A DNA stretch of 64,000 nt, taken from assembly GCF_002920635.1 (NCBI RefSeq), contig NZ_PQSR01000028.1, forward strand, positions 1 to 64,000, in the 5' to 3' direction. The number at the start of each line of letters is the position of its first letter. The stretch's first letter is position 1. Shown piece after piece: positions 9,312-19,200 of this stretch. Position numbers and translations under genes: made by a program. The notes below the pieces were generated by a model, which was not told where the DNA came from, made no database searches, and saw only the letters and a program-made list of their open reading frames with translations. This stretch comes from Streptomyces sp. Ru72 (GTDB taxonomy: Bacteria; Actinomycetota; Actinomycetes; Streptomycetales; Streptomycetaceae).

Positions 9312-10856
9312 ATGGATATGCACACTGTGGTGGTGGGGACGTCCGGGGTGACCGCGTCCGACGTTCTCGCCGTGGCGCGCGCGGACGCCCGGATCGAGCT
9401 CTCCGAGGAAGCCCTGACGGCCCTGGCGGCGGCCCGCGGGATCGTGGACGCGCTGGCCGCGAAGCCGGACCCCGTCTACGGGGTCAGCACCGGCTTCGGC
9501 GCGCTGGCGACCCGGCACATCAGCCAGGAGCTGCGCACCCAGCTGCAGCGCAACATCGTCCGCTCCCACGCGGCGGGCATGGGTCCCCGGGTGGAGCGGG
9601 AGGTCGTGCGCGCGCTGATGTTCCTGCGGCTGAAGACGGTCTGCTCGGGACACACCGGCGTGCGCCCCGAGGTCGCGCAGACCATGGCCGACCTCCTCAA
9701 CGCCGGGATCACCCCGGTCGTGCACGAGTACGGCTCCCTCGGCTGCTCCGGCGACCTCGCCCCGCTGTCCCACTGTGCGCTGACCCTCATGGGCGAGGGC
9801 GAGGCAGAGGGCCCCGACGGTGTCGTACGCCCCGCCGGCGAACTCCTCGCCGGGCACGGCATCGCCCCGGTCGAGCTGCGCGAGAAGGAGGGCCTCGCGC
9901 TCCTCAACGGCACCGACGGCATGCTCGGCATGCTGCTCATGGCCCTCGCCGACCTGGACACCCTCTACAAGTCGGCCGACATCACGGCCGCGCTCTCCCT
10001 GGAGGCGCTGCTCGGCACGGACAAGGTGCTCGCACCGGAGCTGCACGCCATCCGCCCGCACCCCGGGCAGGGCGCGTCGGCCGCCAACATGCTGGCCGTG
10101 CTGAAGGACTCGGGTCTCACGGGCCACCACCAGGACGACGCCCCGCGCGTCCAGGACGCCTACTCGGTGCGGTGCGCTCCCCAGGTCGCGGGCGCCGGAC
10201 GGGACACGCTGGCGCACGCCCGGCTGGTCGCCGAGCGCGAGCTGGCCTCGGCCGTCGACAACCCGGTGGTCCTGCCCGACGGGCGCGTCGAGTCCAACGG
10301 CAACTTCCACGGGGCGCCGGTGGCGTACGTGCTGGACTTCCTCGCCATCGCGGCGGCGGACCTCGCGTCCATCGCCGAGCGCCGCACGGACCGGCTGCTC
10401 GACAAGAACCGCTCGCACGGCCTGCCGCCGTTCCTCGCGGACGACGCGGGCGTCGACTCGGGCCTGATGATCGCCCAGTACACGCAGGCGGCCCTGGTCA
10501 GCGAGATGAAGCGGCTCGCCGTACCGGCCTCCGCGGACTCGATCCCGTCCTCCGCGATGCAGGAGGACCACGTCTCCATGGGCTGGTCGGCCGCCCGCAA
10601 GCTGCGCACGGCGGTGGACAACCTGACCCGTGTCCTCGCGATCGAACTGTACGCGGCGACCCGCGCCATCGAACTGCGTGAGGGCCTGACCCCGGCCCCC
10701 GCCAGCCAGGCGGCGATCACCGCTCTGCGCAAGGCGGGCGCCGAGGGGCCAGGCCCGGACCGGTTCCTGGCCCCGGACCTGGCGGCGGCGGACGCGTTCC
10801 TGCGCGACGGCCGCCTGCTCGCGGCGGTCGAGTCGGTCACAGGGCCGCTGGCCTGA
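9312..10856 (+). CDS. hutH: Histidine ammonia-lyase
   Basis: A 514-residue enzyme that converts L-histidine to urocanate and ammonia, the first step of histidine use. The residues that cyclise into the MIO cofactor are Cys145-Ser146-Gly147 in GSLGCSGDLAPL; Streptomyces HutH has Cys where most bacteria have Ala. Other family blocks include YGVSTGFGALA near residue 55 and QEDHVSMGW near residue 420. The start MDMHTVVVGTSG at 9312 matches my memory of S. griseus HutH; an in-frame ATG at 9276 would add 12 residues and is less likely. It stands alone, since Streptomyces hut genes are not clustered. Confidence 0.95.
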   Translation: MDMHTVVVGTSGVTASDVLAVARADARIELSEEALTALAAARGIVDALAAKPDPVYGVSTGFGALATRHISQELRTQLQRNIVRSHAAGMGPRVEREVVRALMFLRLKTVCSGHTGVRPEVAQTMADLLNAGITPVVHEYGSLGCSGDLAPLSHCALTLMGEGEAEGPDGVVRPAGELLAGHGIAPVELREKEGLALLNGTDGMLGMLLMALADLDTLYKSADITAALSLEALLGTDKVLAPELHAIRPHPGQGASAANMLAVLKDSGLTGHHQDDAPRVQDAYSVRCAPQVAGAGRDTLAHARLVAERELASAVDNPVVLPDGRVESNGNFHGAPVAYVLDFLAIAAADLASIAERRTDRLLDKNRSHGLPPFLADDAGVDSGLMIAQYTQAALVSEMKRLAVPASADSIPSSAMQEDHVSMGWSAARKLRTAVDNLTRVLAIELYAATRAIELREGLTPAPASQAAITALRKAGAEGPGPDRFLAPDLAAADAFLRDGRLLAAVESVTGPLA

Positions 10857-10864
10857 GCACCCGG

Positions 10865-10894
10865 CGCGGGGCCGCCCCAGGAGGTGGCCCCGCG
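10865..10894. terminator. hutH terminator hairpin
   Basis: CGCGGGGCC at 10865-10873 pairs perfectly with GGCCCCGCG at 10886-10894 across a 12-nt loop, 9 bp after the hutH stop. Confidence 0.7.
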
Positions 10895-11020
10895 TGAGGA
10901 ACACGCCGGAGACCTGAGCGGGCTCGACGCCGACCGCGTCGACGCCCTCGTCCGACGCGCCGTCACTCGGTGCGCAGGACGCGGGCGATGGCCTGCCGGG
11001 CCGTCGCACGCGCAGGTGTC

Positions 11021-11335
11021 ATGCCGCTCCTCGACGCCGTCGCCACCCATGTGCCCGAGGCAGAGGGTGCCGGCGAACTCACGGTCCTCGCGGTCAACCG
11101 GCACCAGACCGAGGACAATGGAACTCGCCCTGGACCTCAGGGCCTTCTCGGCCACGCACCGGTGGAGCACTCCGTCCTCGCCGGCCCGGACCTGCGCGCC
11201 ACCAACACCCCTTGCGACCCCGAGAGGGTCCGGCCGCGCGGCGTGGACACCGGCGCGGTCGCCGACGGCCGTCTCACCGTGATCCTGCCGCCCCTCTGCT
11301 GGAACGCCGTCCGACTGCGCCCCACCGTCTGCTGA
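11021..11335 (+). pseudogene. Decayed C-terminal fragment of an alpha-L-arabinofuranosidase (GH51-type)
   Basis: The reading MPLLDAVATHVPEAEG, then ELTVLAVNRHQTED, VEHSVLAGPDLRATNT and GRLTVILPPLCWNAVRL is the end of a GH51 alpha-L-arabinofuranosidase (the beta-sandwich domain after the barrel). No barrel or catalytic residues lie upstream. In the middle the homologous reading moves to another frame (MELALDLRAFSATH, about 11117-11158) and then returns, so two compensating frameshifts are present. Only about 100 of about 500 codons survive. The gap from the hutH stop to 11021 shows no gene. This is a remnant and not expected to make a working protein. Confidence 0.7.
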
Positions 11336-11418
11336 CGCCCCACCGGCCCCCCGCCGTCACCGCCCGGTCCTCGGTGGCGGTGGGCCTCAGGGCGCTTGCT
11401 CCAGCCGGCCGCGGGCTG

Positions 11419-11748
11419 TCAGTACGCCTCGGTGCGCTCCCGTCGTACCGAATACGCGACGAACCCGGCTCCCAGGCCCAGGAACAGCGTCCCCCCGATG
11501 ACGTACGGCGTCGTGTCCACGCTGCCGGTGTCGGCCAGTTGTGTGTGGGCCGTCGCGCCGTTCGTGTCCGTGGCGGCCGCGGCCGTCCGGTCGGCGGTCG
11601 TCGAGGTCGCGATCCGCGGACTCTCCGGTGTGTTCTGGGTCGCGTTCGCGGACGGCACGAACCACAGGGCACCCAGCAGGGTCCCCGCGGCGGTGGCGGT
11701 CAGCAACGTCCGGCGGGCGGTGGACGACGATCGACGTGCGGCGGACAC
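11419..11748 (-). CDS. Small sortase-sorted surface protein (LADTG motif)
   Basis: A 109-residue protein with a signal peptide (basic residues 5-13, hydrophobic core about 14-35, cleavage near SANA), a short Thr/Ala-rich spacer, then LADTG at 71-75, a membrane segment (about 81-100) and a positively charged tail RRERTEAY. This is a complete sorting signal of the LAxTG class used by Streptomyces class E sortases, so it should be linked to peptidoglycan. The exposed part is only about 35 residues, so it may be a spacer, a processed peptide or a chaplin-like small protein without the chaplin domain. The start is GTG. Confidence 0.82.
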   Translation of the reverse strand: MSAARRSSSTARRTLLTATAAGTLLGALWFVPSANATQNTPESPRIATSTTADRTAAAATDTNGATAHTQLADTGSVDTTPYVIGGTLFLGLGAGFVAYSVRRERTEAY

Positions 11749-11858
11749 GAAATTCCGATCCCCCTGGGGCGCTTACGAATTGGCCGTGTGGAGCGATGCT
11801 AGTGAAAGGCGCGGGTCGTGGGAAAGTCGCGAGCTCTCCGGGCCGTACGCTGCGCGCC

Positions 11859-12212
11859 ATGAGCACTTCTGAGACATCACGGTATGTCCGCCTTCGCGTG
11901 GAACTGGTCGTCGAGATCGACGATGTCGACGCCGTCGCCAAGGCCGCCCTGCGCCGGATCGCGGAGGACCCGGACATGCCCGAGAGCGAGCGCGCCTACA
12001 CGGAGAGCGCGGTGACGGAGGACACGGCCGAGGCCGTCGCGTATCTCGTCGAGCCTTCCGTCCTGTTGGGCGAGGTGCCCGGCGTCGAACTCGCCCAGGC
12101 CTCCTGGAGCAGCGAGATCGTCGACTACGACCCCGATTCGCCGGACTGGGCGCTCGGCGAGGATGATGAGCCGGGGGGCGACGAGGACGACGAGGGGGTT
12201 CGGCTCGGCTGA
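11859..12212 (+). CDS. Conserved acidic protein of unknown function
   Basis: A 117-residue soluble protein beginning MSTSETSRYVRLRVEL, with an alternating beta-like N-terminus (VRLRVELVVEIDDVD), a helical middle and a very acidic tail of about 20 Asp/Glu-rich residues. No domain recognised. Codon bias is fully typical, so it is a real gene. The start ATG is preceded by a GC-rich stretch without a strong ribosome site. A 7-bp hairpin (CCCCGGG/CCCGGGG, 12234-12259) about 20 bp after the stop may end the transcript. Confidence 0.8.
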   Translation: MSTSETSRYVRLRVELVVEIDDVDAVAKAALRRIAEDPDMPESERAYTESAVTEDTAEAVAYLVEPSVLLGEVPGVELAQASWSSEIVDYDPDSPDWALGEDDEPGGDEDDEGVRLG

Positions 12213-12435
12213 CATGTCTTGGGAAAATGGTGACCCCGGGTGGCAACCGGCGCCCGGGGCACCGTCGTCTCAAAGGGCGTTCCCTGGTGTCCCGCATGGC
12301 ACCGGGACTCCTCGGGCACCCGTCGGGCCGGCGTGGTGTGTCCCACACCGGCCACCGATGTGGAACCGGACGAACCGGTCGTAGCGTTGAGGGTTCTTAC
12401 GGGGAACTCAACGGGGTTTTGGGGAATCGGCAACC

Positions 12436-13701
12436 ATGGAGAAGCGTGTGATGACGGACAGTAAGCGGCGCAAGGGCCTGATGGCCGCGTCCGCACTGCT
12501 CGGCGGGGTGCTGGTGCTCTCCGCGTGTAGCGGAGGCAGCTCGGCGGCGAGTGGCGGCGGGGACAACAAGGACTCGCAGGCCTCGGTCGACGAGGCGGCC
12601 GCCAAGAAGACCTCCGAGGCACAGATCAAGATCACGCCGGCGGACGGTTCCGACAACGCCTCCATCAACAACGCCGCCAAGGTCACGGTCGCCAAGGGCA
12701 CGCTCACCGACGTCAGCATGACCACCGCGTCCGGCACCCCGGTCGCCGGGCAGATGTCCGCCGACAAGACCAGCTGGGCGCCCACCACCCAGCTCGAGCG
12801 GGCCACGACGTACAAGATCGCCGTGACGGCCAAGGACTCCGCGGGCCGCGACGCCCACGAGAACGCGTCCTTCACGACCGTCGCCCCGGCGCACTCCTTC
12901 ATAGGCAACTTCACGCCGGACAACGGCACGACCGTCGGCGTGGGCATGCCCGTGTCGATCAACTTCGACAAGGCGATCACCAACAAGGCCGCCGTGCAGA
13001 AGGGGATCAGCGTCACCTCCAGCAGTGGGCAGGAGGTCGTCGGCCACTGGTTCGGCGCCAACCGGCTCGACTTCCGTCCCGAGCAGTACTGGAAGGAGGG
13101 CTCCACCGTCACGATGAAGCTGAACCTCGACGGCGTCGAGGGCGCGAGCGGCATATACGGCGTGCAGCAGAAGACGGTCACCTTCAAGATCGGTCGCAAC
13201 CAGGTCTCGTACGTCGACGCGAAGACCAAGCAGATGAAGGTGACGCAGGACGGCAGGGTCGTCAAGACCATACCGATCTCCGCGGGCGCCCCCGACCACA
13301 CCACGTACGAGGGTCAGATGGTGATCTCCGAGAAGTTCACCCAGACCCGGATGAACGGCGCGACGGTCGGCTTCACCGACTCGGACGGCAAGGGCGAGTA
13401 CGACATCAAGGACGTGCCGCACGCCATGCGCCTGACCACGTCGGGCACCTTCATCCACGGCAACTACTGGGGTGCCCCGTCCGTCTTCGGCAACGTCAAC
13501 ACCAGCCACGGCTGTGTCGGCCTGCAGGACAAGAAGGGCGCGAACGACCCGAGCACGCCGGCCGCCTGGTTCTACAACCACTCCCTGATCGGTGACGTGG
13601 TGGTCGTCGAGAACACCGGCGACAAGACGGTCGCCCCGGACAACGGCCTCAACGGCTGGAACATGAGCTGGGCCCAGTGGAAGGCGGGTTCGGCCGTCTG
13701 A
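12436..13701 (+). CDS. L,D-transpeptidase lipoprotein with Ig-like domains
   Basis: A 421-residue lipoprotein: a signal peptide ending in the lipobox VLSAC (acylated Cys about residue 31), a Gly/Ser-rich linker, two Ig-like domains (about 60-150 and 155-260) and a C-terminal YkuD L,D-transpeptidase domain (about 265-395). The catalytic block HGNYWGAPS ... TSHGCVGL carries the nucleophile Cys360 with His358 beside it. Such enzymes make 3-3 cross-links in peptidoglycan, outside the membrane. An ATG at 12451 is an alternative start. An inverted repeat (CGTTGAG/CTCAACG, 12385-12413) lies just upstream and could be an operator or leader hairpin. Confidence 0.92.
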   Translation: MEKRVMTDSKRRKGLMAASALLGGVLVLSACSGGSSAASGGGDNKDSQASVDEAAAKKTSEAQIKITPADGSDNASINNAAKVTVAKGTLTDVSMTTASGTPVAGQMSADKTSWAPTTQLERATTYKIAVTAKDSAGRDAHENASFTTVAPAHSFIGNFTPDNGTTVGVGMPVSINFDKAITNKAAVQKGISVTSSSGQEVVGHWFGANRLDFRPEQYWKEGSTVTMKLNLDGVEGASGIYGVQQKTVTFKIGRNQVSYVDAKTKQMKVTQDGRVVKTIPISAGAPDHTTYEGQMVISEKFTQTRMNGATVGFTDSDGKGEYDIKDVPHAMRLTTSGTFIHGNYWGAPSVFGNVNTSHGCVGLQDKKGANDPSTPAAWFYNHSLIGDVVVVENTGDKTVAPDNGLNGWNMSWAQWKAGSAV

Positions 13702-13725
13702 CGCCCGAGCCGACGCCTCCCCGCT

Positions 13726-13765
13726 CGATGCCGCCGGCCGCCCTCACGGGCAGCCGGCGGCATCG
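13726..13765. terminator. Terminator after the L,D-transpeptidase gene
   Basis: CGATGCCGCCGGC at 13726-13738 pairs perfectly with GCCGGCGGCATCG at 13753-13765, a 13-bp stem with a 14-nt loop, 24 bp past the stop. Confidence 0.75.
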
Positions 13766-13861
13766 TCGTGTTCACGGGATGCCGGGCGGGCGGGCGCGCT
13801 TCTCATCGTGCTCTTATGTCCGGTTTATGGGTTCATCAGGGTGCCTCCCTAGCTTGCGGCC

Positions 13862-15325
13862 ATGTTCTTCACCTATCTGAGGCGCGAACTGCGCCGCCGG
13901 AGAAAGGCGGCCCTCGTCGTCGCCTCCGGGCTCGCGTTGGGCATCGCACTTGTGATCGTGGTCAACTCCGTGTCCTCGGGGATGGGGAAGGCACAGGACA
14001 AGGTGCTGCAGTCGCTGTACGGACTCGGCACCGACATGACCGTCACCAAGGCGGCCGACCCCACCTCCGGCAGCTCGCAGCGGCCGCGTTTCAACTTCGA
14101 CGCGCGCGGCAGCGACTCCAAGGAGACCCAGAGCAGCGACCGCGTCATGGTGCAGGGCTTCCAGACGCTGGCGAGCAGCACGGTCACCAAGGTGGGGACG
14201 CAGAAGGGCGTTTCGGAGGCCGTCGGCGGGCTGAGCCTTCGGGTCATCAAGATCAGCGGACAGTTCACGCGGGGTCAGTTCCGGCAGAACCAGAACAGCG
14301 GAGAGCAGGGCGGACGCGGCGGCTTCGGCGGCGGGCAGCCGCAGGGCCAGGTGGAGGGCGGGGGCGCCGACTTCGACGTCGACAACTACTCCGTCTACGG
14401 CACCGACGTCACCAAGCCCGCCCTGGGACCCTTGACCTCCTCCAAGATCACCAGCGGCCGTACCTTCAAGACGTCGGAGACGAACGCGAAGGTCGCCGTC
14501 GTCGACTCGGCCTACGCCAGGGAGAACAAGCTCGCGGTCGGCGGCACGGTCACCATCAAGAGCCTCAAGTTCCAGATCATCGGCATCGCCACGGCCGACA
14601 GCGGCGACTCGGCGGCCAACCTGTACATCCCGCTTCAGCAGGCCCAGACGCTCGCCGACGCGAAGAACAAGGTCACCACGATCTACGTCAAGGCGACCGA
14701 CTCGCAGCAGATCGCCGGTGTGAAGAAGGCCATCCAGACGAACGTCTCGGGAACCACGGTCACCACCTCCGCCGACCTGGCGAGCACCGTCTCCGGTTCG
14801 CTGTCCACCGCCTCCAGCCTCGCCGACAACGTCGGCAAGTGGCTGTCCGTCGTGGTGCTGGTGGCCGCGTTCCTGGTCGCCGGCCTGCTCACCTCCTCCG
14901 CCGTCTCCCGCCGGGTGCGTGAGTTCGGCACGCTCAAGGCGCTCGGCTGGAAGTCGGGCCGGGTGACCCGGCAGGTGGTCGGCGAGGCCGTGGTCAACGG
15001 CCTGGTCGGCGGCGCTCTCGGTATCGCGCTCGGCCTGGCGGGCGCGTACGCCGTCACCGCGATCAGCCCCACGCTTCAGGCCCAGCTCGGCGGTGGTGGC
15101 GGTGGTGGCGGAGGCTTCGGCGGCGGCCCCGGTGGCGGTGGCTTCGGCGGTCCCGGACGGCAGGCCGCGCGGACCCTGCAGGTCGCGCTCACCGCGCCGG
15201 TCAGCCTCACCACCATCGCCCTCGCGGTCGCCCTCGCCGTGGCCGGCGGTCTGATCGCCGGCGCCTTCGGCGGCTGGCGCGCCTCCCGCCTGCGTCCGGC
15301 GGACGCCCTGCGCCGCGTCGAGTAG
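13862..15325 (+). CDS. FtsX/MacB-type ABC transporter permease
   Basis: A 487-residue permease with one N-terminal membrane helix (about residues 17-40), a large exterior domain with the MacB periplasmic-core fold, and three C-terminal helices near 325-355, 380-405 and 445-475. This is the FtsX layout of exporters and mechanotransmitters. It pairs with the ATPase gene that follows after a 40-bp gap. Two glycine-rich stretches are unusual: a Gly/Gln-rich insert near residues 150-170 and a run of nine glycines with more GG repeats at about 410-435, between membrane helices. The substrate is unknown. Such pairs are often next to two-component systems, but none is here. Confidence 0.88.
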   Translation: MFFTYLRRELRRRRKAALVVASGLALGIALVIVVNSVSSGMGKAQDKVLQSLYGLGTDMTVTKAADPTSGSSQRPRFNFDARGSDSKETQSSDRVMVQGFQTLASSTVTKVGTQKGVSEAVGGLSLRVIKISGQFTRGQFRQNQNSGEQGGRGGFGGGQPQGQVEGGGADFDVDNYSVYGTDVTKPALGPLTSSKITSGRTFKTSETNAKVAVVDSAYARENKLAVGGTVTIKSLKFQIIGIATADSGDSAANLYIPLQQAQTLADAKNKVTTIYVKATDSQQIAGVKKAIQTNVSGTTVTTSADLASTVSGSLSTASSLADNVGKWLSVVVLVAAFLVAGLLTSSAVSRRVREFGTLKALGWKSGRVTRQVVGEAVVNGLVGGALGIALGLAGAYAVTAISPTLQAQLGGGGGGGGGFGGGPGGGGFGGPGRQAARTLQVALTAPVSLTTIALAVALAVAGGLIAGAFGGWRASRLRPADALRRVE

Positions 15326-15365
15326 CACCCGCCCCGCACCCCTTCCGCATCCCAGGAGTTGACCC

Positions 15366-16049
15366 ATGTACGAACTCAGAGGCGTGACCAAGCGCTACAC
15401 GCGGGGCAAGGAGACGATCGACGCCCTGGACGGCGTCGACCTCACCATCGGCGACGGCGACCGGCTCGTCATCCAGGGCCCCACCGGCGGCGGCAAGTCC
15501 ACGCTGCTTCAGATGCTCGGCGGACTCGACAAGCCGACCTCCGGCCAGGTCGAACTGGACGGCGTCGACCTGGCCGGGCTCTCCGAGGCCCGGCTCACCA
15601 AGGTGCGCAGCGAGAACATCGGCTTCGTCTTCCAGTCCTTCAACCTCATCCCGACCCTGACCGCGCAGGAGAACGTCGAGACCGCCCTGGTCCCGCTCGG
15701 GGTGAAGGCCGGGCAGCGGCGCGAACGGGCCGCCGAGGCACTGAAGTCCGTGGGGCTGGGGGAGCGGCTCGGGCATCTGCCGGGCGAGATGTCGGGCGGT
15801 CAGCAGCAGCGCGTGGCGATCGCCCGCGCGCTGGTGAAGCAGCCGAAGGTGCTGCTCGCCGACGAACCCACCGGGAACCTCGACGAGTCGATGCGCGACG
15901 AGATCATGGACGTGCTCGAACGCATGTGGAAGGAGCACGGCCTGACGTTCATCATGGTCACCCACGACTCGTCGATCGCGAAGAAGGCCCCGCGGCTCGC
16001 GACCATCCGCAAGGGCAGGATCACCGTCACGGAGAACGCCGCCACTTAG
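15366..16049 (+). CDS. ABC transporter ATP-binding protein (LolD/MacB type)
   Basis: A 227-residue ATPase of the MacB/LolD class. The Walker A motif is GPTGGGKST (about residues 39-47, with Thr-Gly-Gly in place of the common Ser-Gly-Ser). A Q-loop is at VFQSFNLIPT, the signature at MSGGQQQR and Walker B with the catalytic Glu at VLLADEPTGNLD. A CCAGGAG ribosome site precedes the ATG. It energises the FtsX-type permease just upstream; both are probably one transcript. Confidence 0.92.
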   Translation: MYELRGVTKRYTRGKETIDALDGVDLTIGDGDRLVIQGPTGGGKSTLLQMLGGLDKPTSGQVELDGVDLAGLSEARLTKVRSENIGFVFQSFNLIPTLTAQENVETALVPLGVKAGQRRERAAEALKSVGLGERLGHLPGEMSGGQQQRVAIARALVKQPKVLLADEPTGNLDESMRDEIMDVLERMWKEHGLTFIMVTHDSSIAKKAPRLATIRKGRITVTENAAT

Positions 16050-16120
16050 ACCGTTCGGCAGACCGCTCGGCAGGCCGCTCGGCAGACCGTTCCGCAGACC
16101 GCTCGGCAGGCCGTTCGGGG
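16049..16120. repeat. Six tandem 12-bp units after the ATPase gene
   Basis: The 12-mer gaccgctcggca and close variants run six times, starting in the stop codon of the ATPase gene and ending before the gap to the protease gene. Units one to three and four to six form a higher-order repeat with A/G alternation at the second base. In another frame it would read Ser-Ala-Asp/Gly-Arg repeats, but there is no gene there. Confidence 0.8.
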
Positions 16121-16289
16121 GCCGTCTCGTGGACGCCTGGTCGTTGCAAGTCATTACGGCCCCCGTATTGAGGCGTTGATCACCCCCCGGCATACTGCGT
16201 GATCCGGGGGGATGACGTGCACATGTACGAGACCGCCCCCGGGCCGGGTGAATGGGGATTCGCCCGGTACCTCATCTCCAGGGGGAGTC

Positions 16290-19200
16290 TTGCGCAGACA
16301 AGTGAGAAGAGCATGCGCGGCGACCGTCGCAACGGCGGCCGCCGTGGCGTTGGCGGCGGGCATGACCGGCCCGGCGTCGGCGAAGCCCGCTCCCGCGGCA
16401 CACGGTGCCGCCGGCGGCCTGACGGCCCAGCACCGGATCACTCTCATCACCGGTGACCGCGTCGTCGTCGACGCCAAGGGCCGTGTCGTGGGCCTGGAGC
16501 GGGCCAACGGGCGGGAGAAGGTTCCGGTCCAGGTCCGCAAGGCCGCCGGGCACACCTACGTGGTGCCGGTCGACGCGGCCGCCCTGATCGCCGAGGGGAA
16601 GATCGACCGGCGCCTGTTCGACATCACCGAGCTCAACTCCTCGCGGACCCGCGCGGACCAGAAGAACGGCCTGAAGGTCATCGTGGGCTACAAGGGCGCA
16701 GCCCGTACCGCGAAGGCCGACGTCCGCGAGGCGGGAACGCTCCGCCGCACCCTCACGTCCCTGAACGCCGACGCGGTCCTCACACCCCAGCGGGACGCGG
16801 CCGAGCTGTGGAAGGCCGTCACCGACGGCGACGCCACCGCCTCCGGCATCGCGCACGTCTGGCTCGACGGCGTCCGCAAGGCGAGCCTCGACAAGTCCGT
16901 GCCGCAGATCGGCGCCCCGGCGGCCTGGGCCGCGGGCTACACCGGCAAGGGCGTCAAGGTCGCCGTGCTGGACACGGGTGTCTACGCCGACCACCCGGAC
17001 CTCAAGGGCCAGGTGATCGAGGCCAGGAACTTCTCCGCGTCCGCCACCACCGCCGACAAGGTCGGCCACGGCACGCACGTGGCGTCCATCGTGGCCGGCA
17101 CCGGCGCGAAGTCGCACGGCAAGTACAAGGGCGTCGCGCCCGGCGCCAAGATCCTCAGCGGCAAGGTCCTCGACGACGACGGGTACGGCGACGACTCCGG
17201 CATCCTCGCGGGCATGGAGTGGGCCGCCCAGCAGGGCGCCGACATCGTCAACCTCAGCCTGGGCGGCGCCGACACGCCCGACATCGACCCGCTCGAGGCC
17301 GAGGTGAACAAGCTCTCCGAACAGAAGGGGATCCTGTTCGCCATCGCCGCGGGCAACGAGGGCGAGAACGGGGAGAAGACCATCGGCTCCCCGGGCAGCG
17401 CGGCCGACGCGCTCACCGTCGGCGCGGTCGACGACAAGGACAGGCTGGCGGACTTCTCCAGCCGCGGCCCCGGCCTCGACGGTGCCATCAAGCCCGATGT
17501 GACCGCGCCCGGCGTGGACATCACCGCCGCCGCGGCCCCGGGCAGCCTCATCGACCGGGAGGTCGGCGAGAAACCGGCCGGCTACCTGACCATCTCGGGT
17601 ACGTCGATGGCGACCCCGCACGTCGCGGGCGCCGCCGCCATCCTCAAGCAGGAGCACCCCGACTGGACGTATCCCGAGCTGAAGTCGGCGCTGACGGGCT
17701 CCGCGAAGGGCGGCAAGTACACCCCGTTCCAGCAGGGTTCGGGCCGCATCGCCGTGGACAGGGCGATCAAGCAGACCGTGCTCGCCGAGCCGTCGTCCCT
17801 GAGCTTCGGCACCGCGCAGTGGCCGCACACCGACGACACGCCGGTCGCCAGGCAGCTGACGTACCGCAACACCGGCAAGAACGCCGTCACCCTGGCGCTG
17901 TCGCTGACGGCCACCAACCCCAAGGGCCAGGCGGCTCCTTCGGGCTTCTTCACGCTCGGCGCGAAGACGGTCACCGTCCCGGCGGGCGGCACGGCGTCGG
18001 TCCCGGTCACCGTGAACAGCAAGCTGGGCGGCACCGTCGACGGCGCGTACTCGGCGTATGTGACGGCGACGGGCGGCGGCCAGAGCGTGCGCACGGCCGC
18101 GGCCGTGGAGCGGGAGGCGGAGTCGTACGACGTCACCCTGAAGTACGTGGGCCGTGACGGACAGACGCCCGTCCACTTCAGCGACCTGGTCGCGGCCTCG
18201 GGCGCCGACGCGGGCAAGGAGTACTTCTCCCAGAGCTCCGCGACGACCGTGAAGATCCGGGTGCCCAAGGGCACGTACCTGCTGGACTCCCTCTCCGTGA
18301 AGGACCCGACCTCGATCGAGGGCGGCCTCGACTGGCTGGTCCAGCCCAAGGTGAGCGTCACCAGGAACACCGCCATCACCCTGGACCTGGACAAGACCAG
18401 GTCCGCCGACATCACGGTCCCGGACGCCTCGGCCGAGCCGCGGTCCGCGGCGGTGTCGTACGTCTACGACCCGGCGGGCACCAGCCTGGCCCTGTCCGCT
18501 CCGTCGTTCGCGGACATCCGCCTCGCGCAGGTCGGCCCGGCGATCGCGTCCGGTCTCTCCCAGTCCTGGTTCGGCCAGTGGACCAAGGGCGGCACGGCCG
18601 AGTACGACGTGTTCACCGGCTCCGCGGTCAAGCAGCTTCAGGGCGCTCACGTACGCCACTACAAGGCGAACGAACTGGCCACGCTGAAACTGAGCCTCGG
18701 CGCCGCGAGCAGCGGCAAGACCGGCGCGGTCGGCGCCTACGCCGAGACTCCGACCGATACCGGCTCCAACATCCCGGTGGTGCAGAACCTGCGCGGCACG
18801 CGCACGTTCCACGTGTCCACGGGTGACAAGGCGCAGTGGACGTTCGACTTCTCGCAGTACGGCGGCAAGAAGGACGCGGAGGGCTTCCCGGTCCCGGAGG
18901 CGTACTACACGCTGGGCGCCCCGCAGGTCCTCACCGGCTGCAAGACCTACACCAGGACCCTCAACACCTCGGTCTTCGGGCCTGTGATCAACTCCGACTA
19001 CGGTCTCTTCCGGGCCGACAACGAGATCTACGGATACCTGCCGCTGTTCGCGGACGGGCAGGGGCACGCCGGGTCCTCCGAGTTCATGTCGGTGAAGACG
19101 ACGCTGTACCGGGGCGGCACCAAGGTCGGCGCGAGTGACGATCCGCTGTTCGGCCTGAAGCCCTTCGAGGTCCCCTCCGCCGAGGCCACGTACACGCTGA

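Noticed and set aside
9291..11009. A 572-codon minus-strand frame opposite hutH
   Set aside because: It mirrors hutH codon for codon and has no recognisable motifs; plus-strand HutH is certain.
16049..16120. Possible CRISPR array
   Set aside because: The units are contiguous 12-mers without spacers; there are no cas genes. The same holds for the 34600-34677 repeat.
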